64,000 bases of DNA from Streptomyces sp. GESEQ-35 (GCF_017948485.1 NZ_JAFFSX010000003.1:248001-312000), one strand, 5' to 3'; positions 40,433-49,476 are shown, counted from the first letter of the stretch. A program made the numbers and translations. The notes: generated by a model not told the origin, from the sequence alone.

Positions 40433-41917
40433 ATGAACCGAAACCGCACGCGTACGAACGACCGCGTGGCCCGTACGCGAACGACACGATCCAGCACCGG
40501 GAAGGGCAACGCCCATTCCGGCACCGGCAAGGGCAACGCCCGACGCCGTCCTACCGTGCCCCAGCAGGGCGAATTCGCACTGCCGGAGACGATCACCCCC
40601 GCGCTGCCCGCCGTCGAGGCGTTCGCCGACCTCGCGATGCCGGCGTCGATCCTGACAGCGCTCGGCACCGCCGGCGTGACCGTTCCGTTTCCGATCCAGG
40701 CGGCGACCCTGCCGAACTCCCTGGCGGGGCGTGACGTACTCGGCCGTGGCCGCACCGGCTCGGGCAAGACCCTCGCCTTCGGACTGGCCCTGCTGTCCCG
40801 TATGGCCGGCCGGCGGGCCGAGCCCCGGCAGCCGCTGGCACTGGTCCTCGTCCCCACCCGTGAGCTGGCCCAGCAGGTGACCGACGCGCTGACCCCCTAC
40901 GCCAAGGCGGTGCGGCTGCGGCTGACCACGGTGGTCGGCGGCCTGTCGATCGGCCGGCAGGCCGCGGCCCTGCGTGCGGGGGTGGACGTCGTCGTCGCCA
41001 CGCCGGGACGGCTCAAGGACATGATCGACCGAGGCGACTGCCGCCTGGACCAGGTCGACATCACCGTCCTGGACGAGGCCGACCAGATGACCGACATGGG
41101 CTTCATGCCCCAGGTCACCGCCCTGCTCGACCAGGTGCGTCCCGGAGGACAGCGGATGCTGTTCTCGGCCACCCTGGACCGCAACGTCGACCGGCTGGTC
41201 CGCCGCTACCTCACCGACCCGGTGGTCCACTCGGTGGACCCGTCCGCGGGCACGGTCACCACCATGGAGCACCACGTTCTCCATGTGCAGACCGAGGACA
41301 AGCGGCAGGCGACCACCGAGATCGCGGCCCGCGAGGGGCGGGTGATCATGTTCCTGGACACCAAGCACGCGGCCGACCGGCTGACCAAGCACCTGCTGAA
41401 CAGCGGCGTGCGCGCCGCCGTGTTGCACGGCGGCAGGTCCCAGTCCCAGCGCACCCGGACCCTGGCGCAGTTCAAGGACGGGCACGTGACCGTGCTGGTG
41501 GCCACGAACGTCGCGGCACGCGGTATCCACGTCGACAACCTCGATCTGGTCGTGAACGTGGATCCGCCCACCGACCCCAAGGACTACCTGCACCGTGGCG
41601 GCCGTACGGCCCGCGCCGGCGAGTCCGGCAGCGTCGTCACTCTGGCGACGCCCGACCAGCAGCGCGAGGTGAGCCGGATGATGGCTGCCGCCGGAGTCAA
41701 CGCCCGGACCACACGCGTACGTTCCGGTGCCGCGGAGCTGACCGACATCACCGGCGCCCGGACACCCTCGGGCGTCCCGGTCACCATCACCGCGCAGGCC
41801 ACGGAACGCCCCCGGGCCGACGCCTCTTCCGCGGCCCGGGCCCGCCGCGGGGGCCGTGGTGGGCGGCCGAGGCGGCACCCGGACCGGCGGCGGTCCGTCA
41901 ACGACCCGGCGGCCTGA
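40433..41917 (+). CDS. DEAD-box RNA helicase
   Basis: 494 aa with the full motif set: Q motif region PFPIQAATLPNSLAGRDVLG, Walker A RGRTGSGKTLAFG, Ia VLVPTRELAQQ, Ib ATPGRLKDM, DEAD in ITVLDEADQMTDMGF, SAT in MLFSATLDR, then HGGRSQSQRTRTL, VATNVAARGIHVDN and YLHRGGRTARAG. The N-terminal 45 residues are basic and low-complexity (ARTRTTRSSTGKGNAHSG), with an in-frame repeat of TGKGNA; the C-terminus is an Arg/Gly-rich RNA-binding tail. It follows the cold-shock gene in a common actinobacterial pairing. Confidence 0.95.
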   Translation: MNRNRTRTNDRVARTRTTRSSTGKGNAHSGTGKGNARRRPTVPQQGEFALPETITPALPAVEAFADLAMPASILTALGTAGVTVPFPIQAATLPNSLAGRDVLGRGRTGSGKTLAFGLALLSRMAGRRAEPRQPLALVLVPTRELAQQVTDALTPYAKAVRLRLTTVVGGLSIGRQAAALRAGVDVVVATPGRLKDMIDRGDCRLDQVDITVLDEADQMTDMGFMPQVTALLDQVRPGGQRMLFSATLDRNVDRLVRRYLTDPVVHSVDPSAGTVTTMEHHVLHVQTEDKRQATTEIAAREGRVIMFLDTKHAADRLTKHLLNSGVRAAVLHGGRSQSQRTRTLAQFKDGHVTVLVATNVAARGIHVDNLDLVVNVDPPTDPKDYLHRGGRTARAGESGSVVTLATPDQQREVSRMMAAAGVNARTTRVRSGAAELTDITGARTPSGVPVTITAQATERPRADASSAARARRGGRGGRPRRHPDRRRSVNDPAA

Positions 41918-41991
41918 ACCGGGCCGTCGTGATCAGGAGTTCCGTCCCGCTCTCCTCCCCGTGACAACCCCTTGACCCCCTGAGAGGCATC

Positions 41992-42252
41992 ATGCGCGTC
42001 ATCATCGCCCGTTTCCCGTTCGAGCTGACCAAGAGTGGTGTCATCGACTCGATGGCGGGCGTCGAGCCCGAGCCGGTCACGGGAGAGTCCGTGATCGTCG
42101 GCCGCCGCCAGTACCCCGTCAAGCAGGTCGGCCAGATCGTCACAGGTCAGGACCGCCGCGACTTCTCCGCCGCCGAGGTCACCCGGGCCATGGTCGCGCT
42201 CGGCTTCACCTGCCGCACCGGTGCCGAGGTCGCGCCTCCCTCGTTCCCGTAG
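41992..42252 (+). CDS. Conserved small protein downstream of the helicase
   Basis: 86 aa. It begins MRVIIARFPFELTKSGVIDS and has GRRQYPVKQVGQIVTGQDRR, DFSAAEVTRAMVALGFTCRT. I recognise it as a small conserved protein that usually follows the cold-shock/DEAD-box pair in Streptomyces. It is soluble with no known motif and ends in a Cys-containing segment (GFTCRTGAEV). It lies 74 bp after the helicase and is probably co-transcribed. Confidence 0.75.
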   Translation: MRVIIARFPFELTKSGVIDSMAGVEPEPVTGESVIVGRRQYPVKQVGQIVTGQDRRDFSAAEVTRAMVALGFTCRTGAEVAPPSFP

Positions 42253-42312
42253 CCGCGGTCACCCGTTTGAGCTCTGCGAAGGCCTCGCCGTCCGCCGTCT
42301 CCAGCGGTGCTG

Positions 42313-44835
42313 CTACTCGCGCACCGAGAGCGCGTCCGCGGGGGCCGTCCGCAGCGACTGGCGGGTGGGCAGTTCGACGGTGAGGAAGGCCGTGCCGACG
42401 ACCAGGACCGCGAGGGCGGGCAGCAGCCAGGGCGGGCCCGCGGGCCAGGGGCGGTCGAGGAAGCCGATACCGAGCAGGGCCAGCGGGATCACCGACAGCA
42501 GCACGCCCGTGATGAGAGCCGCCGCGCCGATCACCGCGGCCTCGCGGCGCATCATCGCGAGGATCTGGCGGGGTGTGGTGCCGTTCAGGCGGAGCGTGGC
42601 GATCTCGTTCCGGCGCTGGGCGGTGGTGGCGACGAGCTTGTTGGCGATGCTCAGCAGCAGGTAGCCGAGGAGTACGACGATGACGGCCAGGTTGATCCAG
42701 ACCTCGGGCGGGGCCTCGCTCAGGCTGTCGGCGTCACCGTTGTCCGTGGGTTCGAGTACCAGGCCGGGCTGCGCCGCGGCCGTGGCGGCGAGGTTGCGCT
42801 CCGCCGTGTCGGTGCCGTCGGTGCGGACGAGGATGCTCTGGTCCAGCCCTGCGGTCGTATGCCCCTCGGCGAGGTTGTGGGACAGGACCACCGGCCCGAA
42901 GCCGAGGCCGCGGTCGTAGACGGCGACGACCTCCGCCTCGACACGGGTGCCGTCACCCAGCACCAGCCGCACGATCCTGCCCAGCTCCGCCCCGCGCATC
43001 CGCGCGACCTCGCTGCTGACGGCCACGGTGTCCCCGGTCAGCCGGTCCAGACTGCCCTCCCGTACCCCGAGGTCGAGCACCGACCTCGCGTCCGGCGTGA
43101 GGATCATCGCCGTGGCGGACTCGACCGCGTCGTCCCCGAACATCTTGTACGGCCACACCACGGTCGTGGAGCTGACGGGGGCGGCCGCTCGTACACCGTC
43201 GGTGTCGCGTACGGCGGACAGCGCGTCGGCGGGCAGTCCGCCGAGGCCGGGGGCGGTCAGGCGCTGCTGGGCGAGGGTGCCGGTGGAGACGTCCTGTTCG
43301 GTGGCCGCCATCACCGTCGTCTGCGTGAAGGTGTACGTCAGCACGAACACGACCGCCATCGCGAGGGCACTGACGACGCCCGCGAGCCGCATGGCGTACC
43401 CGCGGATGTTCGACACCGCCAGCCAGGTCGGCGCCGAGACGCCGGGGCGCAGACGGCGGGCCGCGGTGTCGCCGAGGCCCCGGACCAGTGCGGGGCCCGC
43501 GAGGGCGAGGCCGATCGCGCCGAGGATTCCGGAGAGGGAGGTGGCCGTGGAGCCGAGGACCGTGCGGCTCAGCAGCGGGGCGGCCGAGAGGACGGTCGCG
43601 GCGACGATCAGCAGGAGGCCGGCACGGGTGCGGAGCTTGGACGGGTTGCGGGGTTCGCTGCGGGACTCGGCGACCGCCTCGGTGGCCGGCATGCGCGAGG
43701 TGCGCCAGGCGGCACCCCGGGCCGACACCTGGACCGCGGCGCCCAGCAGCAGGATCGTGGCGGCTGCGGGGATCGGGCTCAGGGTCAGCGGCAGGGCGTC
43801 CGGGAGCACTCCGCGGTCGACCAGGAGATCCCGGAACCGACCGGCCAGCAGATAGCCGAGGGCGACTCCCGGCACCATGGCCACGCCCGCGATGAGGGTC
43901 GCCTGCGTGGCCGCAAGTCGCCGTATCTGCTTGGGAGTTGCGCCCACGGCCCGCATCAGCGCGAGGTCGCGCCGCTGCCCGCCGACCGCCACGGCCAGCG
44001 CGCTCGCCATGACGAAGCCGATGATCAGCAGGACGATGCCGGCCAGTGAACCGGCGAGCAGGATCAGCAGGGAGCGGGCCGCCCCGGCGCCGGGGGACTC
44101 GACGTCGCCGCGGTCGGCCCCGGTGGACACCGTCAGGCCGGTGCCCTGCACCTTGTCGCGGGCCGCGGCGGCGACCTCGTCCTCGGCACCGGGTTCGGTG
44201 CGCAGGGCGACCAGATCGACGGTGTCGCCGCCGGACAGCTGCCGGGCCGTCGTATCGGCGAAGAGGATTCCGGCGCCGGGTGCGTCGACCACGGCGGAGA
44301 GGCGGTAGTCGGCGGCGGGGCGACCCACCGCAACGATCCGTACGCGGTCACCGACTTCGACTCCGGCGGCCCGCGCGGTCGCGGTGTCCACGGCGACCTC
44401 ACCCGCAGCGGGTTCGTCACCGTCGACCCGCGAGTCCGTCAGCAGCTGCGTCGAGGACCAGCCGTGTCCTGCGGTCTGCGGTTCCTCGGCCGGTACGACC
44501 TGGCCGCGGGCGTCGACGAGGGCGGCGGGGAAGCCGATGTCGCCGACGGCCTTGGTGACACCCGGCAGTCGGGAGAGGTCGTCGACCAGCTCGGCCGGGA
44601 CCGTCCCGCGCTCCGGGAGCGCGATCGGCAGGTCACCGGCGGGGTGGTAGTTCTGGTCGCTGGAGACCACGACCTCCGCGCCGGCGAGGCGGCCGGTGGG
44701 GAGCTGGGAGCGGAGGCCGGACTCGGCGAGGACGCCGGTGCCGGTGATGAGCGCCGCGCCGCCGAGGACCGCGCAGGCCACCGCGAGGAGTGCGGTGATC
44801 CGGTGACCGGCCATGCGTACCGCGAGATGCAACAT
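42313..44835 (-). CDS. ABC transporter permease, FtsX/MacB type (two FtsX units)
   Basis: 840 aa. One helix near the start (ITALLAVACAVLGGAALITG), a large extracellular domain, an FtsX core with three helices near 250-370 (LLILLAGSLAGIVLLIIGFV, MRAVGATPKQIRRLAATQAT), then a second unit ending with the same pattern (IATLRLNGTTPRQILAMMRR). This double-FtsX layout is typical of MacB-like antimicrobial-peptide or lipoprotein export systems in actinobacteria. The ATG follows the ATPase stop by three bases. The operon is divergent from a two-component system. Confidence 0.92.
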   Translation of the reverse strand: MLHLAVRMAGHRITALLAVACAVLGGAALITGTGVLAESGLRSQLPTGRLAGAEVVVSSDQNYHPAGDLPIALPERGTVPAELVDDLSRLPGVTKAVGDIGFPAALVDARGQVVPAEEPQTAGHGWSSTQLLTDSRVDGDEPAAGEVAVDTATARAAGVEVGDRVRIVAVGRPAADYRLSAVVDAPGAGILFADTTARQLSGGDTVDLVALRTEPGAEDEVAAAARDKVQGTGLTVSTGADRGDVESPGAGAARSLLILLAGSLAGIVLLIIGFVMASALAVAVGGQRRDLALMRAVGATPKQIRRLAATQATLIAGVAMVPGVALGYLLAGRFRDLLVDRGVLPDALPLTLSPIPAAATILLLGAAVQVSARGAAWRTSRMPATEAVAESRSEPRNPSKLRTRAGLLLIVAATVLSAAPLLSRTVLGSTATSLSGILGAIGLALAGPALVRGLGDTAARRLRPGVSAPTWLAVSNIRGYAMRLAGVVSALAMAVVFVLTYTFTQTTVMAATEQDVSTGTLAQQRLTAPGLGGLPADALSAVRDTDGVRAAAPVSSTTVVWPYKMFGDDAVESATAMILTPDARSVLDLGVREGSLDRLTGDTVAVSSEVARMRGAELGRIVRLVLGDGTRVEAEVVAVYDRGLGFGPVVLSHNLAEGHTTAGLDQSILVRTDGTDTAERNLAATAAAQPGLVLEPTDNGDADSLSEAPPEVWINLAVIVVLLGYLLLSIANKLVATTAQRRNEIATLRLNGTTPRQILAMMRREAAVIGAAALITGVLLSVIPLALLGIGFLDRPWPAGPPWLLPALAVLVVGTAFLTVELPTRQSLRTAPADALSVRE

Positions 44836-44838
44836 GAT

Positions 44839-45600
44839 CTACGCCTCCCCCAACGCGACGAGACGGGCGGCCAGTTCGGGCGCGGTGGGCTGGTGGAGCG
44901 TCTCCGTGACCCGGCCGTCGGCCATGACCAGGGCCTGGTGCGCCTGGGCGGCGGCGGCCGGGTCGTGGGTGACCATCACGACCGTCTGCCGGAGTTCGTC
45001 GACGAGTTCGCGCAGCAGGTTCAGGACCTGGTGGGCGGTGCGCAGGTCCAGCGCGCCGGTCGGCTCGTCGGCGAACACGACGGCCGGCTTGGCGACCAAC
45101 GCCCGGACGATGGCGGCGCGTTGCTGCTGGCCGCCGGAGAGCTCGGCGGGCCGGTGGCTGAGCCGGTCGGCCAGTCCGACCCGCTCCACCAGCGTCGTCA
45201 GCCACTCCTTGTCGGGAGCGCGGCCCGCGAGGCGCAGCGGCAGGGTGATGTTGTCGGCGATGCTGAGGGAGGGCACGAGGTTGTAGGACTGGAACACGAA
45301 GCCGATGCGCTCGCGGCGCAGTTCGGTGCGGCGGGTCTCGTTCAGGCCGCCGATCTCGTGGCCGTCGATGGCGATGCTGCCCTCGGTCGGGGAGTCGAGC
45401 CCGGCGGCACAGTGCATCAGCGTGCTCTTGCCTGACCCGGAGGGCCCCATCACGGCCAGGAAGGTGCCGTGCGCCACCGTCAGCGACACGTCGTCCAGGG
45501 CTCGTACGCCGCCCGGATACGTCTTGCTGACGTGCGCCAGCGTGATGGCGGGGGTATGGCCCGTGACCGTACGGGGAGTTCCCGTGAAGGGCGCCCTCAT
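44839..45600 (-). CDS. ABC transporter ATPase, MacB/LolD type
   Basis: 253 aa from the ATG at 45600; a GTG one codon earlier is possible. Walker A is VMGPSGSGKSTLMHCAAGLD, the signature is LSGGQQQRAAIVRALVAKP, Walker B is AVVFADEPTGALD, and the H-loop is VVMVTHDP. It partners the double-FtsX permease downstream. The start overlaps the stop of the small membrane-protein gene (TGATG). Confidence 0.93.
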   Translation of the reverse strand: MRAPFTGTPRTVTGHTPAITLAHVSKTYPGGVRALDDVSLTVAHGTFLAVMGPSGSGKSTLMHCAAGLDSPTEGSIAIDGHEIGGLNETRRTELRRERIGFVFQSYNLVPSLSIADNITLPLRLAGRAPDKEWLTTLVERVGLADRLSHRPAELSGGQQQRAAIVRALVAKPAVVFADEPTGALDLRTAHQVLNLLRELVDELRQTVVMVTHDPAAAAQAHQALVMADGRVTETLHQPTAPELAARLVALGEA

Positions 45601-46010
45601 CACCGGCCCCGCAGACGCTGGATGACGAGCGCGGTCACGCAGAGCGCGGTGACCGCGCCGCAGGCGAGGTGGATGTGGGTCGCGGCGCCGGTGTAAGAGG
45701 CCGCCATGTTGCCAGCCACGCTGATCACCAGCACTACCCAGAGGGTCGTTCGGGCCAGGGCCTGTGTCGAAAGTGGCGTCGTCCGCCCGGAGGGCGGGCC
45801 GGGCGGCGTCTGGTGCGTGCTCTCGGCGTGCCGGGCGGAAGCCCTCGTACTGGACGTACTTGGGCTTTCGCCCGGTGCGGCGAGAGTGCGTGCCAGGCGT
45901 CGCCCGGCAGGCGCCACTTTCGACACAGGCCCTGGGTCGGCGCCGGAGAGGGCGCGCTGCTGCGGGGTCCGGGGGTCGGTGGTGATCCGGTAGGGGTCGG
46001 TGGTCGTCAT
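45600..46010 (-). CDS. Small membrane protein interrupted by a MITE-like element
   Basis: 136 aa. The N-terminal 26 residues (MTTTDPYRITTDPRTPQQRA) and the C-terminal membrane part (TTLWVVLVISVAGNMAASYT, CGAVTALCVTALVIQRLRGR) look like one small two-helix protein. In between, about 60 residues are encoded by the 179-bp inserted element, whose reading frame happens to stay open. The ancestral product was probably about 75-80 aa. It is the first gene of the ABC exporter operon; its stop overlaps the ATPase start. It may still work if the insertion is tolerated in the cytosolic N-terminus. Confidence 0.7.
   Translation of the reverse strand: MTTTDPYRITTDPRTPQQRALSGADPGPVSKVAPAGRRLARTLAAPGESPSTSSTRASARHAESTHQTPPGPPSGRTTPLSTQALARTTLWVVLVISVAGNMAASYTGAATHIHLACGAVTALCVTALVIQRLRGR
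45756..45934. mobile_element. 179-bp MITE-like element with perfect 23-bp terminal inverted repeats
   Basis: The left end CAGGGCCTGTGTCGAAAGTG (23 bp in full, 45756-45778) is the exact inverse of the right end (45912-45934). The inside has further imperfect inverted symmetry (GCCCGGAGGGCGGGCC) and no transposase. The end sequence is one I associate with short repeats common in Streptomyces chromosomes. No clear target duplication is visible. It lies within the frame of the small membrane protein. Confidence 0.85.
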
Positions 46011-46097
46011 GGCCTGCTCCTTCGGCGATCCGCTGTCGGTCACCGAAGTTACGGATCGTGACCCCTCGTCTCCGAGCCCGCAGGCCGCCCGGTTCGG

Positions 46098-46115
46098 GGT
46101 ACAGCAGGCTGTACC
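46098..46115. promoter_or_regulatory. 18-bp palindrome in the kinase/exporter divergent promoter region
   Basis: GGTACAGCAGGCTGTACC: perfect 8-bp arms around AG. It lies between the exporter operon (start 46010) and the kinase gene (start 46167). A nearly identical copy lies just after the response-regulator gene, which makes it a good candidate binding site for that regulator. Confidence 0.7.
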
Positions 46116-46129
46116 TCTGCCTCCTCCGC

Positions 46130-46159
46130 CTGACGGCGAACCGGCCGACCCCCTAGGGT
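46130..46159 (+). promoter_or_regulatory. Possible promoter for a leaderless kinase transcript
   Basis: CTGACG (46130-46135) and TAGGGT (46154-46159) are 18 bp apart, and the GTG start at 46167 lies 7 bp further with no Shine-Dalgarno, consistent with a leaderless mRNA. The palindrome would then be centred about 60 bp upstream of transcription start, a normal activator position. Confidence 0.4.
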
Positions 46160-46166
46160 CGTTGAC

Positions 46167-47456
46167 GTGCACGCCGAAACCGCCGAGATCACCGACGGCA
46201 AGAAGGCCGCCCCCGCGCGCCCCGGCATCCGGGAGACCTTCGTCCGCGCGGCCGGTGCGGCCGTCGCCGCGCTGGAACAGCTCGCCGGCGGGCTCGGTAC
46301 CGCCGTGGTCGCGCTGGCCGTCCTGCTGTGGCTGGTGCTCGCCGCCGTCACCGTTCCGCTGGGCGTCGGACTGCTGATGGCGCCCAGGGCGCTGCGCGCC
46401 CTGCACTCGCTGGCCGACCGCGAACGCGACCGGCTCGGCCGCTGGGGGCCCGAGGTCATCGGCCCCGGTCCGGCACCGACACGGCTGCGGCTCGCCCTCG
46501 TCGACACCACCACCCGGCGGGAGCTGCGCTGGCTGGTGCGCCACGCCACGCTGGGGCTCCTGCTGGGCATGTTCGGCGTCCTGCTGCCGCTCATGGCCGT
46601 ACGCGACTCCCTGTTCCCGGCGTACTGGTGGCTGATCCCGAAGGACGCCAGCAGTACGTCGATAGGGTTCGGGCCCGCACAGTCGTGGGCGGACGCCCTC
46701 GCCGTGGCGCTGCTGGGCCTCGGCTGGATCGCGATCATCGTGGGGCTCACCCCGGGCATGGCACGGCTACAGGCGGCGCCCGGACGGCGGCTGCTGTCCG
46801 CCGGGCCCGACGTGGACCTGTCCCTGCGGGTCGCCGAGCTCACCGCCACCCGGGCCGCCGCGCTGGACGCGCACGCCACCGAACTGCGCCGGATCGAGCG
46901 CTCGTTGCACGACGGCACCCAGAACCGGATCGTCACCGTCACCGTGCTGCTGGGCGCCGCCCGCCGCATGGTGGCCCGCGACCCGGCGGGCGCCGACGAA
47001 CTCCTCGAACGCGCCCAGGGCGCCGCCGAACAGGCCCTCGCGGAACTCCGTACGGTCGCCCGGGGCATCCTGCCGCCGGTGCTGGCAGACCGTGGACTCG
47101 AGGGCGCCCTCTCCGGCCTCGCCGCGAACTGCGCGGTGCCCTGCCGGACCGATGTCGAGGCGCCGGAGCGGTGCGCCGCGTCCGTCGAGGCGACCGCCTA
47201 CTTCGTCGTCGCCGAGGCCCTCACCAACATCGCCAAGCACAGTGGCGCCCAGGAGGCCTCCGTCACCGTCCGCTCACGCGGCGGGCAGCTGTGTCTGACC
47301 GTGACCGACGACGGCCGGGGCGGCGCGGACGAGGGCGGCGGCTCCGGACTGACCGGCATCCGCGGCCGCGTCGCCGCGCACGACGGCTCCCTCTCCCTGA
47401 CCAGCCCCCAGGGCGGTCCGACAACTCTGGAAGTGGAACTGCCATGCGGATCGTGA
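46167..47456 (+). CDS. Sensor histidine kinase, NarL-partner type
   Basis: 429 aa. Four membrane helices lie in the first 220 residues in two pairs (VVALAVLLWLVLAAVTVPLG; LGLLLGMFGVLLPLMAV; VALLGLGWIAIIVGL). HisKA_3 is ELRRIERSLHDGTQNRIVTV with the phosphate-accepting His near 248, and the HATPase is YFVVAEALTNIAKHSGAQEA then LTVTDDGRGGADEGGGSGLT. The GTG start at 46167 has no ribosome site. The end overlaps the regulator gene by 13 bp. Position suggests sensing of an antibiotic or envelope signal that triggers the divergent exporter. Confidence 0.92.
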   Translation: MHAETAEITDGKKAAPARPGIRETFVRAAGAAVAALEQLAGGLGTAVVALAVLLWLVLAAVTVPLGVGLLMAPRALRALHSLADRERDRLGRWGPEVIGPGPAPTRLRLALVDTTTRRELRWLVRHATLGLLLGMFGVLLPLMAVRDSLFPAYWWLIPKDASSTSIGFGPAQSWADALAVALLGLGWIAIIVGLTPGMARLQAAPGRRLLSAGPDVDLSLRVAELTATRAAALDAHATELRRIERSLHDGTQNRIVTVTVLLGAARRMVARDPAGADELLERAQGAAEQALAELRTVARGILPPVLADRGLEGALSGLAANCAVPCRTDVEAPERCAASVEATAYFVVAEALTNIAKHSGAQEASVTVRSRGGQLCLTVTDDGRGGADEGGGSGLTGIRGRVAAHDGSLSLTSPQGGPTTLEVELPCGS

Positions 47457-48103
47457 TCGCCGAGGACGACCCGTTGCTGCGCGAGGGCCTCGCGCTGTTG
47501 CTGCGCGCCGAGGGTCTGGACGTCGTGGCCACCGCGGGCACCCCCGACGGCATCCTGGACGCCATCGACGAGCACAAGCCCGACGTCGCCATCCTCGACG
47601 TACGGATGCCGCCGACGCACACCGACGAGGGGATCGTGGCGGCGGTCGAGGCGCGGCGGCGCAGGCCCGATCTCGCCGTGCTGGTGCTGTCGGCGTACGT
47701 CGAGCAGAGCTTCGCCAGCGATCTGCTGGGCGGCGGAGTGGGCGGGCTCGGCTATCTGCTGAAGGAACGGGTGGGCCGGGTCGAGGAGTTCCTCGACGCG
47801 CTGCGGCGGGTGGCGGAGGGCGGTACCGCCATCGACCCCGAGGTGGTCGCCCAGCTGTTCACCCGCAGCCGTCAGGACACCCGCCTGGAACGGCTCAGCC
47901 CCCGGGAGCGGGACGTGCTCGCGCTGATGGCCGAGGGGCTCGGCAACAGCGCCGTCGCAGAGCGGCTGGTCGTCACCGACGGGGCCGTGCACAAGCACAT
48001 CCGCAGCATCTTCGCCAAGCTCGACCTGTCGCCGACGGACCAGGTGGACCGGCGGGTCGCGGCGGTCCTGCGGTATCTGGAGGACGTACGGCAGCGGGGC
48101 TGA
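47444..48103 (+). CDS. NarL/LuxR-type response regulator
   Basis: 219 aa. Receiver: IVIAEDDPLLREGLALLLRA with the acidic pair, phosphate-accepting Asp52 in VAILDVRMPP, and Lys in LGYLLKERVG. HTH: LSPRERDVLALMAEGLGNSA then VHKHIRSIFAKLDLSPTDQV. It partners the kinase upstream, with overlapping genes. Its stop codon abuts a copy of the 18-bp palindrome, which may be its binding site for the downstream hydrolase gene. Confidence 0.94.
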   Translation: MRIVIAEDDPLLREGLALLLRAEGLDVVATAGTPDGILDAIDEHKPDVAILDVRMPPTHTDEGIVAAVEARRRRPDLAVLVLSAYVEQSFASDLLGGGVGGLGYLLKERVGRVEEFLDALRRVAEGGTAIDPEVVAQLFTRSRQDTRLERLSPRERDVLALMAEGLGNSAVAERLVVTDGAVHKHIRSIFAKLDLSPTDQVDRRVAAVLRYLEDVRQRG

Positions 48104-48121
48104 GGTACAGCAGGCCGTACC
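48104..48121. promoter_or_regulatory. 18-bp palindrome copy upstream of the serine hydrolase gene
   Basis: GGTACAGCAGGCCGTACC differs from the kinase-promoter palindrome at one base. It starts right after the response-regulator stop and lies 129 bp before the hydrolase start, suggesting that the hydrolase belongs to the same regulon. Confidence 0.65.
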
Positions 48122-48249
48122 CCGGCACGGCCCCGGCCACCACCGCACAGAGGCCAGTTGGCGAGATCGTACGGAAGCGGCCGGCTTCCTAAGTTGGTGT
48201 CCGCATCGCAGAGAGCGGTGCGGACACAGACCCGCAAGGAGCACCCGCC

Positions 48250-49392
48250 ATGAAGCTCACCGCCACGGCCCTGGTCGCCGCGATCGCCGCGTCCCTCCTG
48301 ACGGTCCCCACCGCGTCCGCCGCGACCAGGACGCCCCAGGACTCGCTGCGGGACCGGGTGAACGCCGTGATGGAGACCGGGACCGTCGGCGCCCTCGCCC
48401 GCTCGACCGGCCCGCGCGGACACCGCTCCGCGACCGCGGGCGACCTCGACACCGCCACGGGTGAGGCCGTGCGCCCCGGCGACCGGTTCCGGATCGCCAG
48501 CGCGAGCAAGACGTTCGTCGCGACGGTGGTGCTGCAACTGGCCGGTGAGGGGCGGCTGTCGCTGGACGACACCGTCGAGGACTGGCTGCCGGGCGTCGTC
48601 GCGGGCAACGGCAACGACGGCGGCAGGATCACCGTACGACAGCTTCTCCAGCACACCAGCGGGCTGTTCAACTACACGGCCGACCTCCCGGTGCTCGCCA
48701 CGGTCGACGGCTTCGAGGCCGGCCGGTACACCACCTGGACCGACGAGCAGCTGGTCGCGATCGCGATGAGGCACAAGCCGGACTTCGAGCCCGGCACCAA
48801 GTGGTCGTACTCCAACACCGGTTACATCCTGGCCGGAATGATCATCAAGAAGGCGACCGGGCACAGCTGGCAGCAGGAGGTCACGCGCCGCATCATCGAG
48901 CCGCTGCATCTGCGCAGCACCTCCGCCCCGACCACCGAGACCCGGATCCGCGGCCGCCATCTGCACGGCTACTCCGACTTCGGCGACTCCGGCGCGACGA
49001 TCGACGTCACCGAGTTCAACCCGACCGCGGCCGGCGCGGCGGGCGCCATGATCAGTACGACGGCCGATCTGACCCGCTTCTACCAGGCGCTCCTCGGCGG
49101 GCACCTCCTCCGCCCGGCCGAGCTGAAGGCGATGAAGACGACCGTGCCCACCCCGGACCTGGACGTCGTCTGGCCCGGCGCCGGCTACGGCCTCGGCCTG
49201 ATGCGGATCCCGCTCTCCTGCGGTGGGGCGTATTACAGCCACCCCGGCGACTTCCCCGGCTACACCACCCGCGACGGCGTCAGCGCCGACGGCCGCCGGG
49301 TCGTCGTCCTGGCGACCACCGGCGACGGCGCGGCCGATCTGTCCACCGAGCACGCGCAGAACAAGCTGATCGACGGAGAGCTCTGCGCCTGA
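48250..49392 (+). CDS. Secreted serine hydrolase (class C beta-lactamase / DD-peptidase family)
   Basis: 380 aa. A signal peptide (ALVAAIAASLLTVPTASAA) leads to the beta-lactamase/D-Ala-D-Ala carboxypeptidase fold. Motif 1 SxxK is IASASKTFVATVVLQLAGEG, motif 2 is KWSYSNTGYILAGMIIKKAT (YxN), and motif 3 is the HPGDFPGY (HxG) near the end. The Streptomyces R61-type DD-carboxypeptidases have the same layout. It acts outside the cell on peptidoglycan peptides or beta-lactams. The ribosome site is AAGGAG. It follows a two-component system and a putative regulator site. Confidence 0.93.
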   Translation: MKLTATALVAAIAASLLTVPTASAATRTPQDSLRDRVNAVMETGTVGALARSTGPRGHRSATAGDLDTATGEAVRPGDRFRIASASKTFVATVVLQLAGEGRLSLDDTVEDWLPGVVAGNGNDGGRITVRQLLQHTSGLFNYTADLPVLATVDGFEAGRYTTWTDEQLVAIAMRHKPDFEPGTKWSYSNTGYILAGMIIKKATGHSWQQEVTRRIIEPLHLRSTSAPTTETRIRGRHLHGYSDFGDSGATIDVTEFNPTAAGAAGAMISTTADLTRFYQALLGGHLLRPAELKAMKTTVPTPDLDVVWPGAGYGLGLMRIPLSCGGAYYSHPGDFPGYTTRDGVSADGRRVVVLATTGDGAADLSTEHAQNKLIDGELCA

Positions 49393-49447
49393 CACAAGCC
49401 TGACAAAAACCTGACAACAGCCCGACAACGACCGGATAAGCGCCGAA

Positions 49448-49476
49448 AAGACCCGGAACGCCGCGTTCCGGGTCTT
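49448..49476 (+). terminator. Terminator after the serine hydrolase gene
   Basis: A perfect 13-bp stem (AAGACCCGGAACG and its complement) with a 3-nt loop, followed by CACAC, 55 bp after the stop codon. The preceding 50 bp have a degenerate repeat of CTGACAA/CCGACAA. Confidence 0.85.

Noticed and set aside
42307-44049. Plus-strand frame of 580 codons opposite the ABC permease
   Set aside because: Gly/Arg/His-rich antisense shadow of a well-supported membrane protein.
45705-45993. Plus-strand frames across the MITE-like element
   Set aside because: They are short, composition-driven and have no transposase motif; the element appears to be non-coding.
49401-49440. CRISPR-like run of CTGACAA/CCGACAA repeats after the serine hydrolase
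   Set aside because: The units are about 10-12 bp, degenerate and without spacers; this is a short repetitive region before a terminator, not a CRISPR array.
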